A DNA stretch of 37,940 bases from Pseudomonadota bacterium (GCA_023433305.1 JAEZCZ010000138.1:1-37940); one strand, 5' to 3'; positions 16,335 to 24,542 are shown, numbered from the stretch's first letter. Notes: generated by a model not told the origin, from the sequence alone. Program-made: numbers and translations.

Positions 16335-16752
16335 CGAGAAAGTAATCGGCGGGGCAGGTTTGCGGCGCGCGCACACCCAATCTGGCGAGCAACGTCGCAG
16401 GCGCGGCACCCCCGGCGAGCGAAACCCTTTGACCGTGGCTCAGTTCGACGGTCCGCCGTGCGAAGGGCACCCGAAGCCGAGCACTGTCGGCAGTCAGTTG
16501 GGTGCCGGCCGGCCAGACCGGTGTCACATATCCTCCTCCCGGAACAGCCACGACAGTGCAGCCGTGGATGGTCTCCAGTTGGCCGGCCAGTCTGGCGGTC
16601 AGCACGACCTCCTCTGAATTCGCCACTGCGGATCCGGAATGATTGACGACCACACTGTCCGGTGAGAAGTTGGCTGACGCGACCGGAAGCGTAGCGCACG
16701 CCGACAGCGCTGTGACAGCAAGGGTAGACAGGGCCGTAAGATGGGATTTCAC
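16312..16752 (-). CDS. Small lipoprotein, paralogue A of the element cargo
   Basis: A 146-residue protein with a lipoprotein signal (MKSHLTALSTLAVTALSAC, Cys19). The mature part is unknown. It has RLAGQLETIHGCTVVAVPGGGYVTPVWPAG, a short β-like region, then ELSHGQRV and a late APQTCPADYFL. This can be lined up with the lipoprotein at 18557–18979: 'GQL…C…PG-G…PV…G', 'R-V-x-HG' and a 'C-P-x3-F' near the end. Two Cys in equal places suggest a disulfide in the periplasm. It is transcribed against the integrase and overlaps its end by 23 bases. Confidence 0.65.
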   Translation of the reverse strand: MKSHLTALSTLAVTALSACATLPVASANFSPDSVVVNHSGSAVANSEEVVLTARLAGQLETIHGCTVVAVPGGGYVTPVWPAGTQLTADSARLRVPFARRTVELSHGQRVSLAGGAAPATLLARLGVRAPQTCPADYFLVSDIGET

Positions 16753-17216
16753 GGTCTGTTCGGTCCATTTGACACCGTGCCTGACAACAAGGGCCGGTTC
16801 TCGCTAAGCAATGGCGCGCAACAATATGCCGGCACACAGTGGCTGGTTCCCAACAACATTTAGAATGCGGCCAGCTGTGCGAGAGTTGGCACCAATGGGG
16901 TTCAGCTTCATCGATAAGGCGCCGATCTTGCTCTTTAATCAATGTCCCAGACGCCCCGGACCAGACGCCATGCATGAGACATTAATTGCAACGCGACCCC
17001 GGCGTCGTGCGAAAGAGCCTTTGCTAGCCGACTTAAGCCCAGACAAGTGAACCTAGAAGGGAGTGACGTGTCGATTTGACCGTCGAACAGAACGGCGGGT
17101 TCATCCGGGGTTAGTAGCATCAGTGGATGCACTCAATGCGGCGCGGAACTCGGAAACCTTCTGGTTCTGCGAGATTTTGCCGTAGGTTTCACAATTAGGC
17201 CGCCGGATTCCAGATC
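16753..17216. other. 464-base gap without a clear gene
   Basis: This stretch separates the divergent lipoprotein and protease genes and must hold their promoters. No strong σ70 pair stands out. A 40-codon plus-strand frame from ATG 16741 to TAG 16861–16863 reads like the tail of a protein (…QYAGTQWLVPNNI), partly antisense to the lipoprotein; it could be a gene remnant or chance. Longer frames at 16811–17050 (plus) and 16935–17132 (minus) have no recognisable content. Confidence 0.4.
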
Positions 17217-18560
17217 ATGAAGCCTCATTTGACCCGCCATTTCAGAACAGGAATTGCATACGTACTTCTGATCAGCTGGCCAGACGCCGCAGTCTACGCG
17301 CAAGAAGCACCGGCGCCGCAGCCTTACTCCGACGAACTCCTCCAAAAGGGCAAGGGGTCAGATCCAGCAAGAGCCTATGCGAGCGATATGGGAGTTTCGG
17401 TTAGCGAGGCCAGGGACCGGCTAGCGCTTCAGCAGGCCGCGGCAGGCTATGCCGAGGCGCTGATCGCCACCAACCCGGCTGGTTTCGTTGATCTGCAAAT
17501 CCGCCACTCACCGGCATTCAAGGTGCATGTTTATTACAACAAGGACATTGATCGTAACGCCCTGACGAGCAGTGCACCAGTCGAGCTGCGCCGATTCTTG
17601 GTGTTTAGGCCGGTGCGGGCGGAGCGCGCGACGATCAGTGCGCAACTCGGCACTATCTCCACCGTCTTTCGCAACGCGAAGCTGCCGTTTGGCGTCGAGT
17701 TTGATCTCGAGGCTGATCGGTATCGTATCACAATTCCCGAAGGTGCACGCGAAGAGAATTACCGTCAGTTGTTACCTCCCGGTCTAGAGACGCAGGTCGA
17801 ATTTGTGATCGGCGGCGTGTCTGAGGACGCTGCGGCTATTTATGGCGGTTGGTGGTGGAACAATAGCGGCGGACGCTGCACGACCGGGTGGCCTGTACGC
17901 GACAGCTCCGCGCGGGAGGCGATACTCACCGCCGGTCATTGCCTGCCACCAGCAATCATGGAGTTCAGCGACTGGTGGTCAGGCGGGCCCGTGCTAAGTA
18001 CGGTCTACAGTTCGGACAACCGCATCGTCAGCGGGCAATCGGTCGACTACGCGTTTTTCGCACTAGGCACGCACACTACGGCGCGCGTGATCAATATCCA
18101 GAATGACCCGAACTTCGTCAATCCCGACGGGACTAGAAACTACATTCAAGGAATCACATCCGCTTATTACGAGATTGCATCACCTGCGCTCGTAACCGCG
18201 GGGTCGTATGTCTGCAAGCAAGGGAAGACGACGCTACTTACTTGCGGCGTGATCGTCAGCACGAGCTATTCGGATTCCAACGTCTCGAACGTTGTCAAGG
18301 TTTCGAGTTCAGCCCAAGGCAATATTGCCTCATCCGGCGACAGCGGCGGGCCGGTTTTTTCTTGGACGAACAGCAATTCGCAGGTGATACCACTGGGCAT
18401 CGTTAAGAGCACTTACATGCCCGGCGGTGTTGCGTGCAAGAATACTTCGACTTCGCCAGCGAACAACACAACGTGCTTCTACACATTTTTACCGCTGCGA
18501 ACGATCCGCGGATATAGACCGTTCACGGTCAATACCGTCAACGGGTTCCTTGCGCCGTGA
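17217..18560 (+). CDS. Secreted trypsin-like serine protease (S1 family)
   Basis: A 447-residue protein. Residues 1–29 look like a signal peptide ending in YAQ. Residues 30–210 form a pro- or accessory region that begins with a Pro-rich stretch and contains a β-rich segment with AKLPFGVEFDLEADRYRI. The protease domain has the catalytic triad H241 (LTAGHCLPP), D277 (SVDYAFF) and S376 (SSGDSGGPVF), plus Cys pairs for disulfides. All catalytic residues are intact, so it should cleave proteins outside the cytoplasm. Its TGA overlaps the GTG of the next lipoprotein (GTGA, 18557–18560). GC is near 50% in places, well below the flanks, in line with acquired DNA. Confidence 0.85.
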   Translation: MKPHLTRHFRTGIAYVLLISWPDAAVYAQEAPAPQPYSDELLQKGKGSDPARAYASDMGVSVSEARDRLALQQAAAGYAEALIATNPAGFVDLQIRHSPAFKVHVYYNKDIDRNALTSSAPVELRRFLVFRPVRAERATISAQLGTISTVFRNAKLPFGVEFDLEADRYRITIPEGAREENYRQLLPPGLETQVEFVIGGVSEDAAAIYGGWWWNNSGGRCTTGWPVRDSSAREAILTAGHCLPPAIMEFSDWWSGGPVLSTVYSSDNRIVSGQSVDYAFFALGTHTTARVINIQNDPNFVNPDGTRNYIQGITSAYYEIASPALVTAGSYVCKQGKTTLLTCGVIVSTSYSDSNVSNVVKVSSSAQGNIASSGDSGGPVFSWTNSNSQVIPLGIVKSTYMPGGVACKNTSTSPANNTTCFYTFLPLRTIRGYRPFTVNTVNGFLAP

Positions 18561-18979
18561 CACGTCGGGCACTGGCGAGCGCTGCGGCGTGTCTGGTACT
18601 TGGCGCGTGCGCGGCCGAACCGGTTCGCACGGCCGAAGGTTTGCTGGTGTCCGAGGCCGACCGCGCGGAGACGACCGATGCGATCGAGCTATTTGGACAG
18701 TTGAGGCAGCAGGGGCCATGCCTGATCCTGGCGCGTCCGGGCGCCGGCGTTTTTCAGCCTGTGTTCCGCAAAGGTGCAACACGCGCGCAACTCGAGAAAC
18801 AGGTTGGCACGCTGGATCGACCGCGCGAAGTCGTCGTGCATGGTTTTGACGATCGTACTCCGGCGCAGCAAGGCCTTGGGACAGCCACGGCTACCAGAGA
18901 ATGCCCGGGAAGGCCCTTCTACTTCGAGCGCATGTTGCCGCGCGATGCTGCGCCTCGCCCCCCTGCGCCGCAGCGATAG
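18557..18979 (+). CDS. Small lipoprotein, paralogue B, coupled to the protease
   Basis: A 140-residue protein starting at GTG 18557. The signal peptide ends in lipobox LGAC (Cys18). The mature part has ELFGQLRQQGPCLILARPGAGVFQPVF, REVVVHGFD and TRECPGRPFYF, which lines up with the lipoprotein at 16312–16752 including both Cys. The 4-base GTGA overlap with the protease implies coupled translation and a joint task. A membrane-anchored periplasmic partner of a secreted protease could be an inhibitor, activator or docking factor; none of these is shown. I recognise no named family. Confidence 0.65.
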   Translation: MTRRALASAAACLVLGACAAEPVRTAEGLLVSEADRAETTDAIELFGQLRQQGPCLILARPGAGVFQPVFRKGATRAQLEKQVGTLDRPREVVVHGFDDRTPAQQGLGTATATRECPGRPFYFERMLPRDAAPRPPAPQR

Positions 18980-18991
18980 GGATTACTACAG

Positions 18992-19112
18992 TCAGGCCTC
19001 ATTGCGGGCCAAGAAGATGACGGTGGCGGCGACGCGACGACCCAGAAGTTGTGGGCACATTGGTTGGTCGTGGCGGGTGTGGATGCGTTGCCAGTCCTTT
19101 TGCTTGCAGGTT
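18992..19112 (-). pseudogene. Remnant of an IS5-type transposase C-terminus
   Basis: On the minus strand, the frame ending at TGA 18992–18994 reads KDWQRIHTRHDQ, then after a shift of frame CAHNF, then back to VAATVIFL near the stop. This resembles the usual end of IS5-group transposases (K-D-W-R-R-I-A-T-R-Y-D … C-A-H-x-F … A-A-T-V-I-F-W-L). The DDE core is absent and at least two small indels are needed. It fills the gap between two lipoprotein genes and marks an old insertion in the element. Confidence 0.45.
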
Positions 19113-19145
19113 GAAACCGCCAATGGAAACGAGCGTTGCAGGCCA

Positions 19146-19700
19146 ATGCGCCTTTCGCCACTGGCCGGACTAGCCGTGCTCGCCGCCTGCTCCAACGGTC
19201 CAGAGCAGAATCCCACCGGGGATCATCGCGCGGGGACGGATGATCGGGCTCTACTTGATCGGACGGCGCCGGGCGGGCAGGGCGATCTGGCGAAGGAGCG
19301 CGGGGGAACCGAAGGTCCACTCGAACCGCAAAATCCGGAAGCGGCTCGGCGGGTGTTGCTGCGTTACTTCACCCTGATTGAGGCGGGTCGGTACGACGAT
19401 GCTGCCGCCCTCTGGTGGGACGGCGGACGCGCCGCGGATTTTGCTGCCCAGCTTCGCCGGTTCGGTGATTTTCGGCCGAGCATCGCAGCGCCCGGCCCGG
19501 TCGGCGTCGCCGCCGGCTCGACCTATGTCGACATCTCGCTGCAACTCCTCAGAGACTCCCCTTCCGGGGTCGAGTCCCTCTCGGACGGAAACGCTGTTCT
19601 GCGTCGCGCGGGCGAAATCCCCGGCTCGACCGCCGAGCAGCGTCAATGGCACATTGACCGCATTGCGCTGCAACCTCCGCCCGTTCCAGGGACTCTCTAA
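19146..19700 (+). CDS. Lipoprotein C of the element cargo
   Basis: A 184-residue protein with lipobox LAAC (Cys15) after MRLSPLAGLAVLAA. The frame is open from 18774, but only the ATG at 19146 gives a signal peptide. After a Gly/Asp-rich linker (17–60) comes a folded part with AARRVLLRYFTLIEAGRYDDAAALWWDGG, FGDFRPSIAAPG and GSTAEQRQWHIDRIALQ. This layout, an NTF2-like or DUF-type lipoprotein, is known to me from other sphingomonad genomes, without a function. It is separated from the protease pair by the IS remnant and may have its own promoter. Confidence 0.6.
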   Translation: MRLSPLAGLAVLAACSNGPEQNPTGDHRAGTDDRALLDRTAPGGQGDLAKERGGTEGPLEPQNPEAARRVLLRYFTLIEAGRYDDAAALWWDGGRAADFAAQLRRFGDFRPSIAAPGPVGVAAGSTYVDISLQLLRDSPSGVESLSDGNAVLRRAGEIPGSTAEQRQWHIDRIALQPPPVPGTL

Positions 19701-20423
19701 TGTCCGCAAGCCAGTCGCATCTCATCCTCCGATAACGAGCATGGCTAGGAGCCACGGGGCTGGTAGCGGTCGCTGGAGCGAGATCGACGTCACGCGGCCG
19801 CCTTACGACCACCTCTTCGCCCAGAGTGAATCGTCGGGTTGGCGTGACCACGACAACAGGAGTGCGCGCGTCGACAGCTGGGATATCGGCGATGGCTATT
19901 TGGTCCCCAATTGCGAACAAACTGGGAAAATCGGGCGCTTGGACATCAACGAAATCTGCGCGACGTAACGTGCTCGAATGCCGCTGACGGCGCTCAATCC
20001 CGCAGCAATCCGCCAAAAATCGCTCGGTTCATTCGGACACGTTTGCCGGCACCACAACGCAGTCAGAAACCGGGTTGACCCGGCACACCCTACGCGACGG
20101 GTCGCTGGAACAAATCGTTGAATTTACGTGAGAAAATGCCGATTTTTCGAGTGGCAGCTTCTCAATCGAATTCAAATCGGGCTCTGTCTTCATATCACTT
20201 TTGATTAAATGATTGATATTACGCCACCTTTCTCCCGTGCCCCCCAATCAAATTTGACTGACGTTTGCCGAATCAGCGGGTCGGCCGTATCTGTTCGGAG
20301 GCCGAGATCGCCACTCGGGAATCGAACCACTTTTCCGATTTGGTGCCGGGGCAAGGGCATGGGGCAAATCGTAAACCACATCCTGGTTCGGCAATAATTT
20401 CAATGCGGTACAGGGCCGTTGGT
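19701..20423. other. Right end of the element: low-GC stretch without a clear gene
   Basis: About 720 bases between lipoprotein C and attR. Composition drops sharply: line 20161–20220 has 19 G/C in 60 bases. Frames of 70–150 codons exist on both strands (for example 19740–19968 plus and 19549–20016 minus), but their codon positions show no third-base preference and I recognise no motif. A 54-codon minus-strand frame (20029–20193, starting MKTEPDLNSIEKL) is the best small candidate, with a weak ribosome site. No excision factor is seen. Confidence 0.4.
20348..20369. repeat. GGGGCAAG/GGGGCAAAT pair near attR
   Basis: GGGGCAAG (20348–20355) and GGGGCAAAT (20361–20369) repeat the order and direction of the pair at 14914–14933, with the same bases continuing to TCG. 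The pair lies 54 bases inside attR. Copies at both ends of the element support a role as arm-type integrase sites. Confidence 0.5.
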
Positions 20424-20441
20424 AGTCCTCTTCTGGCACCA
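20424..20441 (+). other. Attachment site attR (copy of the tRNA-Leu 3' end)
   Basis: AGTCCTCTTCTGG (20424–20436) is identical to 14790–14802 in tRNA-Leu and is followed by CACCA, with one G of the acceptor stem missing. No tRNA surrounds it. It marks the right boundary of the inserted DNA, giving an element of about 5.6 kb, and lies 101 bases from the stop of the MscS gene. Confidence 0.7.
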
Positions 20442-20542
20442 CATTTCCAAGGGCGCTGACCTTCATAAACCTCGCTCTCGACGGCGAGTCAGACGTACGT
20501 GATGTGAAGCCGCGTAAGATGGCGCGCCCGGCATGAGGAGCA

Positions 20543-21778
20543 TTAAGTAGTCGATGGCGACACACTTGCATGCCTGAGCGGTACGCCCTTCATGGTCGGG
20601 CCACTGCCCACCTTCTGCCACCCTTCGGTCAGGTCGAGCCCAGTGGGTTGTTGATACAGGCGCAAGCCGAACTCGGGGAGGATAGCGATCAGATGATCGA
20701 AGATGTCCGCTTGTATCCCTTCATAGGTCGCCCAAGCCGTGCTTGCAGTGAAGGCGTAAATCTCTAGCGGGAGCCCTGCTTCTGTTGGCTCGAGCTGGCG
20801 AACTAGCAGGAACATCTCCTTCGAGATGGCGTCATGCGCTTGGAGATAGGCGGAGATGTACGCGCGGAACGTCCCAATGTTCGTTATCCGACGCGCATTC
20901 ACCGCGTCGTGGTTGCGATTGGATCTTGCCGCGTTCCATTCTGACAGTTCCGCTTCCTTGGCGGTCAGGTAGTCTGCAAGCAGCGAAAACCGCCGAAGCC
21001 GTTCCACTTCATGAGGATCGAGAAACCGGACGCTGTTCTGGTCGATCCTGAGAGAGCGCTTGATGCGCCGCCCGCCGGACTCAAACATGGCGCGCCAGTT
21101 GCGGAACGGCTCGCTGATCAACCGATGGGTCGGGATTGTCGTGACGGTCTTGTCCCAGTTCTGAACCTTGACGGTGTGGAGCGCTATGTCGATCACGTCG
21201 CCATCCGCCTGGAGGTCCGGCATTTCGATCCAATCGCCGATCCGTAACATGTCGTTCGAGGTAAGCTGAACCGAGGCGACGAGCGACAAGATCGTGTCCT
21301 TGAACACCAACATCAGCACCGCCGCCATTGCTCCGAGCCCTGACAAAAGGAGCAGAGGCGATCGGTCGACGAGCACCGCGACGATCAGGATAGCTGCCGT
21401 GCAATAGACGACGATCTTCCCCACCTGCAGGTAACCCTTGATCGGGCGGCTGCCCGCCTCCGGACGGCGCGAGTACAGCAGGTTCACCCAGTCGAGAGCC
21501 GCGCCGATCGCCAAGGCCACGGTCAAGATCATGAAACCCGCCGTGATGTTTCGCGTCAGCATCGCAATCCAAGGTGGTACGAATGGCACTGCGCCGATGC
21601 CGGTCTGCACGAGCATGGCAGGGACCAGGTTCGATAGGTGCTTGATCGCACGGAGGAAGGCGTCGCGCTCCAGCCCCATCGAGGCGAGAGTGAGGACGCG
21701 GCCAAGTATCTTCAGCAGGACTTCCTTGGCGATCCAGTACCCGATTGCCGCAGTAACGATCAGGATGGTCAGCCCCAC
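20543..21778 (-). CDS. MscS-type mechanosensitive channel (YbdG-like)
   Basis: At least 411 residues. Five hydrophobic segments (about 1–20, 60–95, 110–130, 140–160, 170–185) end in a pore-lining region (LGAMAAVLMLVFKDTILSLVAS), followed by the β-domain motif NDMLRIGDWIEM and a long cytoplasmic part with TVTTIPTHRLISEPFRNW. Its closest match in shape is YbdG. Such channels release solutes on hypo-osmotic shock. The frame continues 5' without ATG to a strong AGGAG (21839–21843); six bases later stands ATC 21832, which would add IDTLIQLAGIVDPRWQALV, similar to the N-terminus of YbdG. So the true start may be that ATC instead of GTG 21778. It is the last gene of the ectoine operon. Confidence 0.85.
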   Translation of the reverse strand: MGLTILIVTAAIGYWIAKEVLLKILGRVLTLASMGLERDAFLRAIKHLSNLVPAMLVQTGIGAVPFVPPWIAMLTRNITAGFMILTVALAIGAALDWVNLLYSRRPEAGSRPIKGYLQVGKIVVYCTAAILIVAVLVDRSPLLLLSGLGAMAAVLMLVFKDTILSLVASVQLTSNDMLRIGDWIEMPDLQADGDVIDIALHTVKVQNWDKTVTTIPTHRLISEPFRNWRAMFESGGRRIKRSLRIDQNSVRFLDPHEVERLRRFSLLADYLTAKEAELSEWNAARSNRNHDAVNARRITNIGTFRAYISAYLQAHDAISKEMFLLVRQLEPTEAGLPLEIYAFTASTAWATYEGIQADIFDHLIAILPEFGLRLYQQPTGLDLTEGWQKVGSGPTMKGVPLRHASVSPSTT

Positions 21779-21883
21779 GAGCGCCTGCCACCGCGGATCG
21801 ACGATCCCGGCCAGTTGAATCAGCGTATCGATGATAGTCTCCTGTCTAGCGGCCGGTGGCGGTCAGTTTGCGGTCGCGGTTGA

Positions 21884-23266
21884 TCAATTCTGGGCGAGCT
21901 TGGCCGGCGGTTGGTCGCCAGGCAGTTGCGTCCCCCGCAGCGACTTGCCGGCCGTCTCGGGCGTCCTGCTGAGCGCGATCGCTCCGACAATGCACGCCGC
22001 CATCATCACATAAGCAGGCATCAGTTCGTCGCCTGTCCGTCCGATGAGCCAGCTATTGAACGCCGGCGCGGTCCCGCCGAAGAGCGACGTGGCCACATTG
22101 TAGGAAATAGCAAAGCCCGCGAAGCGGACATGTGTGGGGAACATCGCAGGGAATGTCGCGGAGATGGTAGCGAGTTGGGGCACATATAGCAGCCCGAGCA
22201 GGGCAAATCCGATGACGGCGCCCGTGAAGCTCGTGGCCATGAGCAGGTAGAGCGGCACGACGCCCACGAACAGCCCGACGAGCGAGAACCACCACATCGG
22301 TTTGCGACCGATCCGGTCCGACAAGGCGCCGGCGAACGGAACGAAAATCATCATGAACAACATGCCGATGATCGGCACGACCAGCGCGTCGTCCGGCGTT
22401 AGGCCCAGCCGCCGCTGGAGATAAGTCGGCATGTAGCTGAGCAGGGTGTAGTTCACGACGTTGAGCGCAACCACCAGGCCTCCCATCGTGATGAGTGGTC
22501 GCCAGTAGCGAGTGAGAAGGTGACGCAATTCGGTCGAGGCGGCCGGCTCCTTTTCGTGATGCGCCTCGATCTCTCGAAAGATCGGCGTGTCCTCCATCCG
22601 CGAGCGCAGATACATCCCGACGAGGCCCATCGGGCCGGCCACGAAGAAGGGAACCCGCCAGGCCCACTCGTACATCGCCTCTTCCCCGAGCCACAGCGAG
22701 AAGCCCAGCATCAGCAACGCCCCGAATGAGAACCCAGCCAGCGTCCCGAACTCCAGGAAACTTCCGTAGAATCCGCGCCGGTCGTCGGGCGAGTATTCGG
22801 CCATGAAGGTGGCGGCCCCGCCGTATTCGCCGCCGGTGGAGAAGCCCTGGATCATGCGCAACACGACGAGCAGCGCGGGCGCCCAAAGGCCGATGCTCTC
22901 GTAGGAAGGGATCAGGCCCACCGCGACGGTCGCGGCCGACATCAGCAGAATGGTGAAAGCGAGGATCGTCTTGCGGCCGTACCGATCACCGAGCGGCCCC
23001 CAGAACAGCCCGCCCAGCGGCCGCACGAGGAAGGAGATCGCGAAGGTCGCGAGAGCGAACAATGTCGCTTCGGCGGCTTCCCCGGGAAAGATGGCCGCGG
23101 AAATGTAGACGACGCCATAGGCGTAGATGCCGTAGTCGAACCATTCGGTAGCATTGCCCAGTGCGGAAGCCGCGATTGCGCGGCGGAGCACGGGCGCGGG
23201 CGTTTCCTCGGGATGACCGATCGGAATATCGGCGCCGATCGGTTGCGGCGCATGGTCTTCGGTCAT
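21884..23266 (-). CDS. ProP-like MFS transporter (proline/betaine/ectoine)
   Basis: A 460-residue, 12-helix transporter of the metabolite:H+ symporter family. Family marks are ASALGNATEWFDYGIY in helix 1, RPLGGLFWGPLGDRYGRK between helices 2 and 3, RMIQGFSTGGEYGGAATFMAE in helix 4 and SDRIGRKPMWW. The close similarity to ProP, which imports proline, glycine betaine and ectoine with protons, and the place in an ectoine operon point to osmoprotectant uptake. The long C-terminal coiled coil that makes E. coli ProP osmosensing is absent here. Its ATG overlaps the stop of the preceding gene (23263–23266). Confidence 0.88.
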   Translation of the reverse strand: MTEDHAPQPIGADIPIGHPEETPAPVLRRAIAASALGNATEWFDYGIYAYGVVYISAAIFPGEAAEATLFALATFAISFLVRPLGGLFWGPLGDRYGRKTILAFTILLMSAATVAVGLIPSYESIGLWAPALLVVLRMIQGFSTGGEYGGAATFMAEYSPDDRRGFYGSFLEFGTLAGFSFGALLMLGFSLWLGEEAMYEWAWRVPFFVAGPMGLVGMYLRSRMEDTPIFREIEAHHEKEPAASTELRHLLTRYWRPLITMGGLVVALNVVNYTLLSYMPTYLQRRLGLTPDDALVVPIIGMLFMMIFVPFAGALSDRIGRKPMWWFSLVGLFVGVVPLYLLMATSFTGAVIGFALLGLLYVPQLATISATFPAMFPTHVRFAGFAISYNVATSLFGGTAPAFNSWLIGRTGDELMPAYVMMAACIVGAIALSRTPETAGKSLRGTQLPGDQPPAKLAQN

Positions 23267-24522
23267 GATGCCTCCTGTTGCGCTTCCGGCGCGAGCGGAT
23301 CCAGCGTCGCCGACACCGGAGTTGTCCGCGGCAGGATTTGATAATTCTGCTGCTTTTCAGCGGGCACCGGCAGCGTCTTTGCCTGGCGCCAAAGGCCGAA
23401 CAGTAGCGCTACGCCGGCCCCTGCGGCGATGAACACGAACAGCCCCGCGACCCCCAGTGCGGTCATAAAGCTCGCCGCCAGGAGAGGTCCGGCAGCCGCC
23501 CCAGCCGAGTAGGCGAGGACGAGGCCGCCGCTCGCCGCGACCCGCTGCTCGGGGTCCAGGTGGTCGTTCGCATGCGCCACGCAAAGCGGATAAAGCGCGA
23601 AGCTGAGACCGCCGAACAGGGCGCCAAACACCAGCAGGGGAAGGCCTGGTTCACCGATCAGCGCGATGACAACGCCGGCTGCCAGGGTACCAGCGAACGC
23701 GGCAACGATAACGCGGCGACGGTCGAACCGATCGGAGAGTAACCCGAGCGGCCATTGCAGCGCTACACCGCCAAAGATCACCGTGCTCATGAAAATCGCC
23801 ACGTCGGAGAGCTCCATGCCGAGCCGGCGCGCATAGAGCGCCCCGAGCGCATAGAAGGCTCCAAGCATAAGACCCGTCACCGTGGCCCCCACGATGCCTA
23901 GCGGCGAAATGCCGTAAAGCGTTCTGATCGGCAAAGGGCTGGCCTCGACCGGCGGGGGCGCGGCGATGCGGGTGAGCGCTACGGGGATCGCGGACAGGGA
24001 AACCAGGATCGAGGCGACCAGGAAAGGCAGCGACGGCTTCGCATCACTGACATTGAGAAGGAACTGTCCGAGCGCTTGGCCGACGTAGAGCGCGATCATG
24101 TAGCCTGCCAGGACGGTGCCGCGCGTATCGGTTTCGGCACGTTCGTTCAGCCAACTCTCCAGACAGACATAGACGGCGGCGACGCAGCAACCGTCGATGA
24201 GACGCAGTAGCCCCCAGAACACGGGATCGCGATGAATCGCGTAACTCAGGGTGCTGGCCGAAAAGAGCGAGACGAAGGCTGCAAAGGTTCGGATATGGCC
24301 GACCCGGGCGACAAGTTTCCCCGCGTTGAGCGAGCCCGCGACAAGCCCGACGAAATACGCAGTGCCCACCACGCCCACGATCAAGGCGCTGCTGCCCGCG
24401 CGTTCCAGTCGAACGGCGATAAGGCTGGCCATGAAGCCCCCGCCGGCCATCAGCATGAAAATGGCAAGCAAGAGGCTGCGGACAGGCTTTATGGCACTCA
24501 GCACTATACCATTAGCCTGCAT
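23263..24522 (-). CDS. MFS transporter in the ectoine operon (YcaD-like)
   Basis: A 419-residue, 12-helix transporter. It starts at ATG 24522, although the frame is open to 24906 through ask. Motifs are GTAYFVGLVAGSLNAGKLVARVGHIR in the helix 2–3 region, IDGCCVAAVYVCLESWLNERAE in helix 4, and GLLSDRFDRRR between helices 8 and 9. The set fits the YcaD-type branch of MFS, whose substrates are mostly unknown. It lies 20 bases after ask and overlaps the next gene by four bases. I infer transport of ectoine, hydroxyectoine or a precursor, direction unknown; the sequence alone does not show it. Confidence 0.8.
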   Translation of the reverse strand: MQANGIVLSAIKPVRSLLLAIFMLMAGGGFMASLIAVRLERAGSSALIVGVVGTAYFVGLVAGSLNAGKLVARVGHIRTFAAFVSLFSASTLSYAIHRDPVFWGLLRLIDGCCVAAVYVCLESWLNERAETDTRGTVLAGYMIALYVGQALGQFLLNVSDAKPSLPFLVASILVSLSAIPVALTRIAAPPPVEASPLPIRTLYGISPLGIVGATVTGLMLGAFYALGALYARRLGMELSDVAIFMSTVIFGGVALQWPLGLLSDRFDRRRVIVAAFAGTLAAGVVIALIGEPGLPLLVFGALFGGLSFALYPLCVAHANDHLDPEQRVAASGGLVLAYSAGAAAGPLLAASFMTALGVAGLFVFIAAGAGVALLFGLWRQAKTLPVPAEKQQNYQILPRTTPVSATLDPLAPEAQQEAS

Positions 24523-24542
24523 CCCGCCGAAAGTTCCGCGCG

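Noticed and set aside
19549..20016. A 155-codon minus-strand frame at the end of lipoprotein C
   Set aside because: Part of it is antisense to lipoprotein C, and the remainder shows no third-position GC preference or known motif.
20248..20466. A minus-strand frame starting MKVSALGNVVPEEDYQR
   Set aside because: Its attractive start is the reverse complement of attR and it runs through the arm-type repeats, so coding is unlikely.
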